DNA of 64,000 nt from Dermanyssus gallinae (GCA_003439945.1 QVRM01000940.1:89501-153500); one strand, 5' to 3'. Counted from the stretch's first letter, positions 48,290 through 60,234 are shown. A program made the numbers and translations. The notes: generated from the letters alone by a model not told the origin.

Positions 48290-48790
48290 TGTAAATGTTT
48301 GTAAACGGCAGGCCTTGCAATATGCCTGCAAGCGTGTAGGTGTCATTTCGTTTGCCTGCCGTCCTCAGAGCAGAGGCGGGGAGGTTCTAGGATGTACGGA
48401 AGATTGCATGACCTAAGCCTCTGCTGAAGGTTAGGATGACCACCGTCATCCGTCGTCACCGGTAAGGTGGACTAGGTCTGCTCCTGGTCGTAGGTCTTAA
48501 GTTATACGAGTTGTTTCGTCACCAAGAAGGGTGCCTATGGGGGCACTGGGAAGCGGGTGTAACCAGACGCCTGAATCCTAGGCGGCGTTTAGACGAGCTC
48601 TGGTCGTGTCGTTGAGAGTTTCACTGAAACAAGACGTCGTTGCACCTCGTCGTGCAAAGGGGCACTCCAGTCAGTTAGGACAGTACGTCCTCAAGCCTAC
48701 TTCCGCATTGGGCTTCAAGGTTAGCCTGAAGGTGGGTTGAGCAGTTCCTAAACTGACTGACTCGCGCTTTATTTAGGAAGGGAATTGCGG
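48290..48790. other. GC-richer block without coding frames
   Basis: The block stands out in composition and lacks long ORFs. It contains several short complementary words (for example gcctctgctgaagg with ccttaagcctc-like words, and gtgcctatgggggcac). It could be the 5' UTR of a retroelement, a SINE array or a structured RNA; no family is recognised. Confidence 0.3.
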
Positions 48791-48939
48791 CATTTTTTTG
48801 TGCGGCATTGCTGAAGCTATCGCACAGTCGGCCAAGATCAGGAAATTCGGGATCCCGACACCCCCTTTAGACATATATACGTGATATTTTTATGCTTTAC
48901 ATACATACCAGAATGCACGTTTCATCCACTTAAATCAGA

Positions 48940-50110
48940 AGCAGCATAAGCAGCCATCGTTGCTAAGTTTCAGCGGTATGGTTTACTACCTATTTTGCAG
49001 CTCCTCTGTCAGCAGTAGGCCACCTTCCAACACGTGGACCACCCTTTTTCTGCACGTTTTTGAAAGCGCAAAAACCCTCTCTAGAAAGAAAAACCTTATC
49101 CCATCAATTAAACGCAATTCGTCTTCTCCCACCTTATCCCATAATAGTGAAATACCATATGTGGCGATGGGTGCTATCTGTATCCCAAAAAGAGCGACTG
49201 CTGCATCGACCGAAAGCACATGCGGGCATTTAAATGCCGCAGCTACGACGGCGATCCTCCTTACCCTTTCCTGAATGTGTGATCGAAAGCTACTGCCCCT
49301 TGTTAATAAGGTGAGCCCTAGGTATGTGAATTTATTTACAAATTGTACTTCCTTTTTTCTGATTTGAAGCACGGCCGTCCCTTCGTAATTTTACTGTATT
49401 TTTCCAATTAATCTTTAAGCCCTATTCATCCATGAATGTAACTAGTCGACCCATTGCTCGTTTCACTCTGAAATGGCTACATTTCAGAGTGAAACGGTAG
49501 CTAGCAATAAAAACTAAAGATTATTACATCATCTGCGTAAAATAAAATGTTTGCCCACTCTCGGGGCCAGCTCGCCCTTATCCGTTCTGGGAGCCCACCC
49601 AGAAGAACGAAAAACAGTAGTGGACTCAGTCCATCGCCCTGCGCGACAACTGTAGTTTAAATTACCTCCCCCGCAATGCCAACCCCGTCGTCAATCAGCG
49701 CCATGTTTTGTTTTAAGATGCCGATGAGCAACCTCAGAATTGCTCCCGGCACTCTAATTTTAGGTAGCCTTTCAATTATCCTATTTCTTGGTGCTAAGTC
49801 AAACGCCGCTTTCAAACACAGCATATAGGCAACTCTTTGGCCTAGACATCTTATCCTAGATCCTAGCAGCTCCCCAATTGCTGGGTGAGTTGACCTTCCT
49901 TTCCTAAATTCGTGCTGTTCTTCTGGTATTACCCCCTTTGCTCTAAGAACGACTCTAATCTCCTCGCTATTATTACTGAGAATATCTTGTACGGGCAGCT
50001 TTTTATCGCTATTCACCTCCAAGCACCTGGTTCCGTTTCTATATCCTTTCCTTTGGGAATGACTATTAAGGTCACTTAGTATTTACACTTGCTCAGGCAG
50101 GAAGAATGCC
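48940..50110 (-). mobile_element. Non-LTR retrotransposon family X, copy 2, RT relic
   Basis: Minus order: a motif matching IPKGKD (near 50065), VIPEEQHEFRKGRSTHP, a motif A region CLKAAFDLAPRNRIIERL (Asp of FVDFK lost), IDDGVGIAGE, VAQGDGLSPLLFFVLL (49590-49650), a destroyed YADD region, and the thumb FTYLGLTLLTRGSSF and IAPIATYGISLLWDKV (48986-49372). Each block pairs with the copy at 9119-11095 (EQHGFRRGR, GLAQGDNLSPLLFS, YLGLTLPYNGTGF, VAPVATYGINLIWE). Many stops make this the older copy. Confidence 0.8.
49459..49496. repeat. Perfect 16-bp hairpin inside the retrotransposon relic
   Basis: cgtttcactctgaaat is followed after a 6-nt loop (ggctac) by its exact complement atttcagagtgaaacg. 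It probably arose by local inverted duplication in the decayed RT region. Confidence 0.9.
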
Positions 50111-51045
50111 GATATACCAATCAGACGTAATGTTATAGATGATGGCGTGAAATGCGACGACCCTCATCAGGTCATCGCGTCGTATCCTGTTAGAAGTATT
50201 TTTAAACTCGAGCTTCACAAGAACCTCTAGGGAGTTCACGTAAGTCGAGAGAGGCACAAGTTTCGTGAATGGTTACCTCGGTCTCGGCTAGCATCGCAAA
50301 TCCCAATTGGTATGCACTAATGGCGTTAGAAGTAAAGGCTTTATTGTGGTTGCTTCCGATCGTCGCGGCGAGCCTATGCAGCACAGACGAATACGCAGTG
50401 GGGCTACTAATTTGTTCTATTACTGCAGGACAAATAGTCTTGCGCCAATCGCCAACGGTTGAGTGAAAGAAAGGGGTCGCCCCAAAGAGGAATGTTTACT
50501 ACTACGTTTGCCAACGCAGAGAGCAGGCTGAGAGCGGCGTCTTAGAAAGACGTAGAAATAATAATTCTCTCAAGCCCTTGGGCAGAGCTCTTGGAGAAGC
50601 TCTTAATAGCCGCCTGAACGTTGACGCGACAAAAGACGAGGTTCTCGGGAGCTAATGGGTGTTTTTTCGCGAGGCCTTTTTACAAGAAATGCCTGGCGTT
50701 AGGGTGTCTGTTGACACATTAAGTCCAGCGGCCTTACAAACATTTTCGAAATATTGAGTACTAACTGACGCACGTTATAGTTTCTAAATGGTTAGAGAGT
50801 CGAGACGCGATAATGAAAAATGGTAACCACGTCTGACACATGCATACCTTTGGAAAAATCGCGAAAATTGTTGCGATACTTATAAGGAGGGACAAAGGAT
50901 CGTTGCGGGCTTGCCTTTTGACTGATTTTAGTACAATTCGAATCAGCCTAGTTTGCCTCATAACATATTGAGTGTCCTCTAAAATTTGCGGCGGTTGCAA
51001 ATGAGGTAGCTCAGAGCCAAGATAAATGATTTCAAGTGCGATATA
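50110..51045. other. Unassigned DNA upstream of the retroelement relic
   Basis: The first ~150 bp probably continue the RT N-terminal region of family X (IRRDDL and NITSDWYIGILP on the minus strand). The remainder has no recognised feature. Confidence 0.35.
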
Positions 51046-51051
51046 ATGAAT

Positions 51052-51452
51052 TGCAGAGCTCGTTGAAGTAAATATGTTTTCTAATGGGACATGCTCTGGG
51101 AGACAATCTATTTCGAACTGAGGGTAAAATTACTAAAACTTGTAACGCTGATGTTATCGCCCGACATTGCGAGACAACCAGTCCTATAGAGAAGCTAACT
51201 ACACAATCGAGATGACTAAGTTCACCATCGTGTTTGTGAGAAAATTTTGAGGAGATACGGCGTCGGCAAGAAGATGTGACATGGTCGTTTAGAAGAGAAT
51301 TTTCAAAATTGTATGTTCTATTATTAGCTGGTTGTTTCGCATCATTGCACATTAATATCAGAAATGTTAGGAACTTCACTTTTACTCCAAAAGAAAACTT
51401 CTCCGAGAGCGTGTCCTATTGGAAAAAATACTTGTTTCAACGAGCGCTACAA
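51052..51452. repeat. Foldback-MITE family copy, ~400 bp, 52-bp terminal inverted repeats
   Basis: The left end tgcagagctcgttgaagtaa (51052) and the right end ttgtttcaacgagcgctaca (51433-51452) are imperfect reverse complements, extending inward to gggacatgctctgggaga and tctccgagagcgtgtcctatt. Interior words (aacttcacttttactccaaaag) match the 13775 copy (aacttcgttttcgccccaaaag). No coding frame. Confidence 0.75.
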
Positions 51453-51499
51453 TTTCCTATATTGCCCTTGAAGTCGTTCACTGACACCATATAGATCTA

Positions 51500-52240
51500 T
51501 AGCACGAACCGGCACCACAGTCAGACTCCGCAGTGGAACCAGACACTGGTAATTCAGCTAATGATGTAAGAAGAGCAAATTCAAACGGAGCCAACGGCGC
51601 GCTGATAAATTTAAGCACCGGTTTAAGTTTGTCTGGATGACTTGGATCATTATGGGACTTTTTGTTGGCCACTGTCTGCTATGGTCCAGTCCACTTTTTC
51701 GTTCTATAAAAGGACTGTTTGCGTATTCCTCTTGTTATTGCCTTGCCTTTGGCTATTTCGGAAGGAATCAATTGCCACGCCGCCATTCAAAACGGCGGTG
51801 GGCGTCTCTTTGGCAGGCCGTTTCTTCGGGGGCGTCTCTTTGGCAGGCCGTTTCTTCGGGGGCGCCTCCAGGGAGCGTAGGTAGGCGACGAGGTATCCCG
51901 TAGTGCCCGACGGCTGTCCTGCAGCTGGCGTCGGTGCGCCGGACAGAACGGGTGTCGGCTCGGAGACCGTCCTTCACGCATACGTAGCATCTCCAAAGGG
52001 TCGCTGTGCGGTCTTGGACGATATTGTCCCGGTTTCCGCGGCGGTGGCAGATGCACACTACCGTCTCGTCTTGGTGCATGCGGCTGCTTTGTGGCCCAGC
52101 CCCAGACATTTAGAACAAGTGCAAAGGCGAATTCAGTCGATGAGTAGGCAGGACCTGTTCTACCCACTCTGTATCTGATGACCTTACGTGCGCATGGGTC
52201 ACGCCAGACTGGGCGGTTACCAGGACATACCACGTAGAGG
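51500..52240 (-). pseudogene. Non-LTR retrotransposon gag C-terminal relic with zinc knuckles and basic tail
   Basis: With frame changes, the minus strand shows a CCHC knuckle, CSKCLGLGHKAAAC (near 52085-52130), followed by a degraded second one (CICHRRGNRDNIVQD, then CYVC). Paired knuckles of this kind close ORF1 of R1-clade elements. Downstream is a basic Lys/Pro tail in which the 10-residue unit PKKRPAKETP is tandemly repeated through the DNA duplication at 51801-51860. An (AT)n array at 52266 cuts the upstream part. No ORF2 follows. Confidence 0.6.
51801..51860. repeat. Perfect 30-bp tandem duplication
   Basis: The unit beginning ggcgtctctttggcaggc is repeated once without mismatch. Because 30 is divisible by three, it duplicates 10 codons in the gag frame. 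Confidence 0.95.
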
Positions 52241-52263
52241 CCTCACTATGTACCAGTTCAATG

Positions 52264-52323
<60 letters not shown>

Positions 52324-53603
52324 TAGTACCTTGGTAGTGTTGATATACGCTATTAATAGCACGTTTCTTAATTTGCTCAGTATGCATCATGTATGGTGCA
52401 CTTGTAGGATATATATATATATATATATACGCGCACGTCGAGCGCCGATTCCATCAGTCGCGGTCACACCACATACGAGTATGCATATACTTACATATGC
52501 AAGCATACATAAATATGCATATATATATATTTATATATATAATGCGCATCATCTACATAGCATCGCATGGTGATGAACGTGTGATACCTCTGAGTGACAT
52601 TTTTGGCGGCTGCTTGATCGAACTTTGCTATTGCTACATTGACTGGCCGTCAAAATGGCAGCTGTCAGCATAATCATAGGCAGGTAGCGCCTCAAATGAG
52701 TGAGTTCGGCGTGCGTGCGTTACCGACTCGATTAGTGCTGCGACAAGATGCCGAACACATGCCGACGAGTCTGGACTCAGCGAGTACGTTAGTGGACTTG
52801 ATGACTTCCGCTTGCATCATCACCACCATCATCACCAACATTATAATCGTCGCAGTTCTCGTCGTTGTCGTCGTTGTAACAGACACCGCTGCTGTTCTCA
52901 CCTTTATTACGGGACTTACGGCTGCCTTCACACACTTCGTTGGCTGGCGCTAACTAGCTTAAGGAACCTCATTCATTATACCTATCTATTAGTTAAGGCA
53001 GCGAGAGAACAACATGGTTAGATCGACGGGTGCTCCCGGTCGACAGGGTGGGCAGACGAAAAACAAGAGAAAGATGGAGAAAGAAGGGGGATGGTGAACT
53101 ACAGAGAGAGGAAAACTTGACCAAGATATATGATAGGTCTTTGTAGCTCGTGTGAGCTCCAAAGCATGCCATGCGAACTCGTGTTACCTGCCATGACGCG
53201 TGGGTCAGCGCGTGCTGGGTGACAAAATTCGGAGTTCAGACGGACGTGTTGCTTTTCATGCGGCCTGTTTGATACGGTGGCTGGCATACGGCGGGTTACA
53301 CTGTTCATTCACATTTATATAACTACTCCTATCAGTATTCTCATTACAGTTTCTACTACAACTACTACTAATACAGCTGTTGCCTTCCCCGCGTGCTGTT
53401 GCTGCTGTTGTTTTAAAAAGGGACTCGACAGAGACTCTGACAATAGATTGCCATAGGCTGCTCTGTTGCTCTGGAACATTAAGACGTGCACTACTTTATT
53501 TGTCAATTGCTACGCTCTCACCCTTGATCAGCAACTGCTTCCATGTAGTTATACCCGTCTCGCTTGTGTCTGTGTTAGGGTCTCATGGGGGCTGTTTTGC
53601 ATT

Positions 53604-53646
<43 letters not shown>

Positions 53647-53988
53647 CTTTTATATCTAACGTAAATAATCACTCATTGTATCACGCTTCATTTGCACTCA
53701 CAAATTGCGGCATGCATCCTGTCACACAATATGCGAATATGATTAGTGGATCCAAATGAAACGTGTTACCATGGCCGCTTGGAAATACTGGCAAATCGAA
53801 CATACAGGCAGCTATATAATTCAACCTATAGTTAAAGTATGATCGCCAAAAACAAAGCACATTATTAAGCGTTAATCATTAAACTTCGACACTAGTTCGA
53901 CACTAGCGCATTAAAAAAACCATTCGTTGGATTTCACAAACACAGCAGATCTCAATAGGCAAAAAAGTGGCCGAATACAATTGATAAG

Positions 53989-53991
<3 letters not shown>

Positions 53992-54066
<75 letters not shown>
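53992..54066. repeat. (AT)n microsatellite
   Basis: About 75 bp of TA dinucleotides with a phase slip near 54030, next to the hairpin at 54074-54182. Confidence 0.95.
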
Positions 54067-54068
<2 letters not shown>

Positions 54069-54073
54069 GGGAT

Positions 54074-54182
54074 GCACATTTGGATCACAAGGCCATTATT
54101 TTACTATGTAACAAGGTTTTCAGAATGACACCTTGTTACATTGTAAAATAATAGTGTCACCTTGTGATTTAAATGTATATGC
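54074..54182. repeat. Hairpin element, ~45-bp arms, 12-nt loop
   Basis: The left arm (54074-54117; attattttactatgtaacaa in its inner part) pairs with the right arm (54130-54182; ttgttacattgtaaaataat). Outer parts (ggatcacaagg and ccttgtgattt) also pair, with a small bulge. Likely a short MITE or foldback remnant; a pre-miRNA-like role is conceivable but unsupported. Confidence 0.8.
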
Positions 54183-54308
54183 CGCTTTTTATATGACAAC
54201 AAATGTGCCTTTATGTTTATTTATAATGCTGTCGTAGACCATACGCCAAGGTACGTTTCTTCGAATCGTTGAAGTAATCCCTGTTGCCTTTGGTGTGTTT
54301 GCTCTTAG

Positions 54309-54484
54309 GAAGCGCCGCAGCTACCGGTCTGGAAGGCGGTCGTATCGACGATGGTGATGGACATCAGAACCTCGTTCGGCAGGTCTACGCTAACGTGCAA
54401 GACGGTCAGGCGTCGCTGCCCTGTGACCTTCGCCTGTACGAGGCATCCGTGGTGGAACATGTCAGATGGACTCGGGCATCGACG
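54309..54484 (+). CDS. Ig-superfamily (sidestep-like) gene, exon a: first half of a V-set Ig domain
   Basis: The exon starts after a pyrimidine-rich tract ending ctcttag (54308) in phase 1 and ends in phase 0 before GTACGC. It encodes GLEGGRIDDGDGHQNLVR, then VYANVQDGQASLPCDLRLYE and HVRWTRAST. The LPCDL Cys and the VRW Trp are the B-strand Cys and C-strand Trp of a V-set Ig domain; the partner Cys is in the exon at 60628. Codons are GC-rich at third positions. Joined with the next two exons it gives about 256 residues, two Ig domains, strongly reminiscent of the arthropod sidestep family of membrane adhesion proteins that guide motor axons by binding Beat proteins (family knowledge). No signal peptide is included, so at least one upstream exon ending in phase 1 is missing. 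An alternative acceptor at 54320 keeps the same frame. The exact family member cannot be named. Confidence 0.85.
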
Positions 54485-55849
54485 GTACGCGTGCAGCCGC
54501 CAATTAGAATAGCAATTGACAGCGAGTTCTTCATCATCACATTTAAATAGCTCAAATTGAATGTGTGCATACAGCATTAATGCTCATACTGTTGTCAGTT
54601 GCTCTCGGCATATCATTTGAAAAACGCAGTGCAGTGATCTCTTCGTAAGGGCCAGGCAGAAGCATAATACTTTGTGCACGCTTGATAGGCTCCTTACACG
54701 CAACGACGAGCAAAGTACTCGTTTCATGCACTCTGTGAAGCATCTTTAAAGCAAACCAAAGTTTGCCCGATTAAGGTGTCCCCAAACTCTGTCAAGATCA
54801 TACATCAGCGTTGGAGTAATCTTGAGGAAAAGGTGCCACCGGACAGTAGCCGCATCGCCTACCTCTCCATAAAGAGGGACTAGTACAATGCGCACTGTCT
54901 CGTCGATGTGCGCAGTTAAACTTGTTTAGTGTATAATGGAGCCGCAGCCCCAGATACCGGAAGAAGTTGACAAATTTAAAAGATTAGTTGCCGCAACGCA
55001 TAACGTCTTCGGCAGCCAAACGAATTCCTTTTCTAATTTCACAGCCTTGATTGCACAACGTAGGCTATAGGCTTTTGTTCTGTTAGCTTCCAAGCAGTCG
55101 GATTACCTCCAGCCTAGCGCATTCACGTTTGTGGCCATAAAATAGATTTATGTAAGCTTTCAGGCTGGCTACTAGTTACGGTAGTGTCTTTACCCTCACT
55201 TGGCGCAAGAGCTCAGCCACCCCACGAAAGGCGAGATAGCAGCCTGAGAAAACACTGCCGTTATCTCCACTGCCCCAGTCTTTTTCACCTGACTGCTCCT
55301 AGTTTACTTTAGCAGTTTACAGCAAGTGTCCACATCACGACCCACCTCGAGGCTATAAACCGCTAAAAGTGAAAGGCCGATAGGCCTTGTGGCAACAAAT
55401 GGTGGATCCGACCAACAATGAGGCGCCAAAAAAGTTAACATTTAAAAGCCGCCTCGAAACTCTCAGCTAAATAGAGTTATTGTCATTAGAGCCTCCAACG
55501 ATGTGTATTCGATTTGTCGGGTCTTGTGATGCTGTTGCGTAGGCCATAGTTTATGTACTGTAAGTATGCGCATGTTTTTGTGCATGTACGTACATGCAAC
55601 TACAAACTAGTTCTGATGTTGTATATGCGCTACAGCTTCTATTGCAGTCTGCTCTATTGAGACGATAGAAGTCCAATCGCACAAGATCAGACGTCCAAGT
55701 GTCTAATTATTTGGTGGTGTTGCTTAGAAGATGATTGCATAGAACGAAGGTTTCCGAAAAACTCTGCGACCCCTTCCGACTACGGAGTTCCGTGGAAAAT
55801 ACCCAGTGCAGTCTCGTGCAGACTACCCAGTGTAAGGGGCCCTGGGTCA

Positions 55850-56155
55850 GTCTATCATGCGCGGCGCCCAGGTCACTCGCGGCATTTTGCGTTGAACACC
55901 TATGGACAACTCGTGGTGTAGGACGGTGCTGGCGCGTCTCTCACTGGAGCGTTTTCTCAGCTGGAAACCGATTATTAAGAATATGTTGTACCATAATGGG
56001 TTCCCAGCCTCCCATCGTTTCGAACACGAGTGGGTAAATGGGCAGTATTGTGCTGCGTGTAAGTACTTACGATCCTTGGCTTGCCTAGGGCCATTGGGGT
56101 CACTGATTACGAAGGGTTTTAGCGAGTTACTGAGACATGCTTGTATGTAATATAT
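55850..56155 (-). pseudogene. Retroelement C-terminal relic of the restriction-like endonuclease lineage, copy 3
   Basis: A minus frame open for about 95 codons reads RQAKDRKYLHAAQY (56085-56045), WEAGNPL, IIGFQLRKRSSERRASTVL and HELSIGVQRKMPRVT (55900-55860), then a stop. It aligns with [33 protein letters not shown] and RLSLDVQRGNAASV of the 42371 copy. Only the extreme C-terminus is present; the nuclease motif is not included. Divergence from the other two copies suggests an independent, older insertion. Confidence 0.6.
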
Positions 56156-56185
56156 GTAACTATAAACACATACACATTCATATAT

Positions 56186-56461
56186 AGTAGCGGCGGTGAC
56201 TTAGGCGGCTAACGCACCGTTCGAAACGCCATGGCAACCATGGTTGGCAAAACAATTGCAAGTTCGAGCCCCGGCCTTGCTGGTTGTATCTGTTGAACGC
56301 GGTTGTGCTTGTCCTGCTGCATAGCTTTGCCGGAGAAAGCCGATATAATTTCCAGTACGAGAATGCGATGACGATAGATGCATTTTAGACGATATCGTGC
56401 CACAGGCAACTTAGCCCATTACAAGCGTCTAAAATGTGGTTGTCAGAGCGTTAAAAAAAAA
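56186..56461 (+). mobile_element. SINE B, copy 2, with A/AT tail
   Basis: Matches 33046-33319 throughout: agtagcggcggtgacttagg, the B-box-like gcaagttcgagccccgg, gcgatgacgatagatgca, ccacaggcaacttagccc, then gttaaaaaaaaa running into (TA)n. The loop region near 56230 differs (ccatggcaaccatgg), forming a small palindrome. Both copies lie on the + strand. Confidence 0.88.
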
Positions 56462-57734
56462 TATATATATATACACAAATAAATAAAGACATATAATTAC
56501 GTTTGCTCGTTTTAATATGATCTGGGTATGAATGATGAAGGTATTAGCAGGCGTTGTGAAGTGAAGAGCGGAGGTGGTAATTGATTCATGAGTTATAGGA
56601 GCCACCATACAAAGAGTTGGCAATTCTGTTGTGACGAGCGTATTTCCTTGCTACAATGCTGAATCACACCGATGAACTGATCACCGGTTTACTGTGTACT
56701 CACCTATATATATAACCATGTGACTGTGTAAATTCACTCTATTTTATGAAATGTCATTTTTTCCCGAAATTTCAAACATTTGTAATGCAGTTTTGCAAAT
56801 AAACAACGTTCTAAATCTGAGTCTGATCTCACTTCACATCTTCTAGGCGTAACCTACGTCTCCTTGCCAGAAAATACATTAATAGTTTGTAATAGGCACC
56901 GTTGCCTTTAGGTATCATAAGAAAAATGGCTTCTCTTCAATAGATCGAAACAGTATTTAACTTGAAATACACAAGTTTAGCAGTGCTGTACAACTGGACC
57001 ATTACAAGAGCTGCTCCTGTAGCACCCTTTTTGCTTTTTGATCAGCCTTCCCTGACAGCGGTTCTTTGAACTAAAGCAACTTTAAGTCTGTAGCCCTGCT
57101 CCACGTACTCTTGTTTGATGATTTTAGCCCCACCCTAGGCTGAAGAGAATGATAATAGTATTCCGGACGTCGCGCAGTTACCCGCAACTACTTTTGTGAG
57201 GTTGGTCTGGGCTATAAAGCATATTGGGTCTGGCGCCGATTTATAACAAAATAGTCTTATTAATAAGTCTTACGTTCAACTTTCTTTTTGGAGCATTTCT
57301 TTATGCCGCTCGCGATTGTCGCTTGCGTGACATAGACACTGCCCTCTATGCACTTGCAATCGGACTCGCCAAGGAGTTTGTTTGTTTGTCTTGGAAGGTT
57401 TCTGGGGATACACATGCATTAATGGTAGCTAGCAGTGACTAGTATTAAAGTCACAAACCTACTAAACTCCAGGTTCCTCCCCACCCCCTCAGGGTCATTG
57501 CATTGCTTCGCGACACCCGCAGGGAGTGTCACATTTTAGCGCTCCGTACGCCCTGCCAATGCGCAACCTGCCATAGGGAGTGCGCTGAGTACGCGCTTAA
57601 AGCCTCGCTGCGATCGCCTTCTCTCTTCTATCTAACACCTCGTCTCGGCCAAGGTCGCCACCTTGTGTGGATAATAACCTGTCCCTAGGCTATTTAGGCC
57701 TCCGTGCTGTTAGACCGCCTGCAGGACTGTTAGA

Positions 57735-57905
57735 CCACCTGCAGTAAGAACTTACCGAGAAAAGGCCATCTTTGCTGACGAAGATTGTCCTGTTTCACCA
57801 AGACAATGCTCTTGCATACAAATCGCGGCATTGGTAACACTGGCTCATTTGAGGTTCAAACGTAGTCAACAAGCCTCGTATTCTCCGTACCCCGTGTGAT
57901 TAATT
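57735..57905 (+). pseudogene. Small mariner transposase fragment
   Basis: In one frame the strand reads LFHQDNALAYKS around the second catalytic Asp (57795-57830), and after a frameshift QQASYSP near the third catalytic position (57865-57885). Both are mariner motifs. The rest of the gene is absent. A 20-bp unit (ctgttagaccrcctgcag) is tandemly repeated just before it, at about 57708-57746. Confidence 0.6.
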
Positions 57906-58148
57906 AGTCAAGTCAGGTCAAAAGCATCTTTAATCAAGGGTCATATATGCCTATGCATACATTGTTTTTAACAAAAATATTTTACCTCTGAATATAATTA
58001 GAACATACATCAGGTCTATCGACTTCGCAGGCTTCGTGGAACTCTCTACGAGAATGTGTTGTTTACCTTCACTGAGCGCGCAACTTCCAGTGAACTAACA
58101 TTCACACCACTTCGCAGTCCATTATTTATATATTCAAACATGGTCTGG

Positions 58149-59820
58149 TCAGTCCCGAGACAACACAATTTTTATACTACGATAGATCACCTCGTTCGTG
58201 TAACGTACGTATTGGCACAAGAGATACGTTTTCACGAGGAATATTACATCTTTTTGATATCCGTCTGATAAATTTGGCCTGTACCTCTCAATGGCATTTA
58301 TATCTTTTGCCATATAAGGTGCCCAAACCTGGCTGCAGTAGAGGAATTTTAGTAAGACTAGACTTCTGTAGAAAGTCACATAAAAGTCAAGATTTTTAAA
58401 ATGAAACATCTAAATTTGGTATTACATAGTTGTGAAGCAGAACTGACGGTGGCAGTAATATGTTGAGAGAAGTCTAATCTGGGGGTTACAATCACACCAA
58501 GATCACGAACTGATTTAAATACTGGTATTGCATCGTTAGCAAGTGTATTCAGAGGCGAACTGCCATCTGACGACACCATGGCACATTTAGGGACATATAT
58601 TTGCATCCTATTCTCACAACACCATTTTTTAATATTTTTAGTTGCTAGTTTTAGCAGCTACAAAGACTTTATTTGCTAGTTAAATAATACTTGTGGAATT
58701 GTCGACTGATGGGTATATTTTTTAATCGTCCGCAAATAAGAGATAAGTGACACCTTCTGGAATCTTTGTTGGGAGATCGAGGGCGTATATGCACGATCCT
58801 TGCGGCACCCCTGAGGTGCAGGGGAGGGGGTCACTTTCTACGTTACCGACTTTGACGGTAAACCGGGTTTCGCCCGGTAAGGTATGCTGACACCTAGTGA
58901 CAAGTTGTGGAATCAAGGTCAATACTTTCTAATTTTTGTAACATAAGTCTGTGATTCACCTTATCAAATGCCTTTGAAAAATCAAACTATATTCAATTAA
59001 ATATTCTACAAATATTTATGTGTAGACTCCAATCGTGTATCATAGATATAAGTTGTGTCCCTGTGGAACGGCCCCTGGCAAAGCCATGCTGATTGGTGTC
59101 AACCAATTTGTTACACACTAAAAAGTTTTCAATATAAATATAGACGTTACAATTGACCTTCAAAATGATGAAGGAACTTGCCCATCTCAGTACGATCTCT
59201 GGAAAATGTACAGTAATGATTCAGCAATAAAATCACAAGTGTTTTTATGAAAAAAAAACTAGGGGAATACCATCTGGTGTAAAACTGCATTTGTTCTTGA
59301 GTGTTTTGATCCTTTTAAGTATGTCCTCGATTGAGATTAAACACTGCTTATGAATTGTTTGGTTATGATGTCTTTCTATACGCGCGCGATCCGTCAGTGA
59401 CGACAGCTGATCATCTGGAGGTGTATATACAGAGGAAAACAGTTTCGAGAATGTTGCCGCTTTACTTCGGTTATTGTCAAAGAGTACATTCTCGACTTTT
59501 AGTAAAGGAAGTTCCTCACGACTTCGGAGTCGCTTATTCGCGTAGCGATAAAATGATTTCTTAGCATTCTTCTGAAGCATTCTTAAAAGATAGGTTTGAC
59601 TCTTCAAGAATTCTCAACCGTATCGAGGCCTTCCTAAGCTTCACTGAGATGCTTTTAGTCGCTAATTCATTCATGAGCTCCTCTAACCGTCGAGCATGGT
59701 TTCGTCATGGCGGCGTCAACCAGGCCTCGTCAAGAGCCGCGTTAATGCTCTCTCTAGTGCCGGTTTCGTACGGGCGGAGACCGCCCTCTGCATAGGCCAG
59801 GGTTTTCATCCCCCAACCCC
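58149..59820 (-). mobile_element. Jockey/CR1-like non-LTR retrotransposon, RT region, decayed
   Basis: Minus order: linker LLRMLQKNAKKSFYRYANKR and FSKLFSSVYTPPDDQ (59245-59607), KNKCSFTPDGIPLVFF (RT motif 0/1), then a stop-rich zone with FDKVNHRLM- and NQHGFARG-type sequence (about 58930-59110), then VPQGSCIYALDLPTKIPEGV and YLLFADD (58722-58922). Next come SVRDLGVIVTPRLDFSQHI (58376-58606) and VTFYRSLVLLKFLYCSQVW with APYMAKDINAIERY (58260-58380). This linker-RT-thumb wording is that of jockey/CR1-type LINEs, different from the three other non-LTR lineages here. The endonuclease is absent or lies beyond 59820. Multiple frameshifts. Confidence 0.85.
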
Positions 59821-60197
59821 CTGTAATGATAGGCTACTTATGATACATCCCTTCTGAGTCCCATAAATAAATTATTAGTAAAAGTCGCTCTTAAAACTAT
59901 TAGACTTTTCTGCTCCCACATAAGTTTCAAAATGATGACATTCTGAATCAAAATCTTAGCGTGAAAGAAATAGGGTTTTATTGAGAAGTCTTGTAGTAAA
60001 TGATGTCGCATGGCTGTGCGACAAGAGGGGGTAACATGGAACGCTTTTTTTTTACTTTAAACATTGCGGTACTGTAAAGATGCATATTGGACATTTTAAA
60101 CAGTGCCCATTCCGCCAAGTTTACAGGTTAAGTATATCTACCTTATTTTTCTCAATATACACTCGTAGCTAAAGCACGTTAAACAGGACAGATAAAC

Positions 60198-60198
<1 letters not shown>

Positions 60199-60234
<36 letters not shown>
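60199..60234. repeat. (AT)n microsatellite
   Basis: About 18 TA units inside the Ig-gene intron. Confidence 0.95.

Larger units (their letters stand above)
52245..54305. other. Microsatellite-rich stretch before the Ig exon
   Basis: (AT)n at 52266-52316, 52409-52430, 53608-53647 and 53992-54066. CAT/GTC triplet tracts at 52812-52880 create a hydrophobic frame (from ATG 52697) that I do not accept as a gene. Otherwise nothing supported except the hairpin at 54074. Confidence 0.4.

Noticed and set aside
52697..52953. ATG frame with a transmembrane-like segment
   Set aside because: The hydrophobic stretch is encoded by CAT/GTC triplet repeats, no matching donor in phase 1 was seen, and no homology is recognised.
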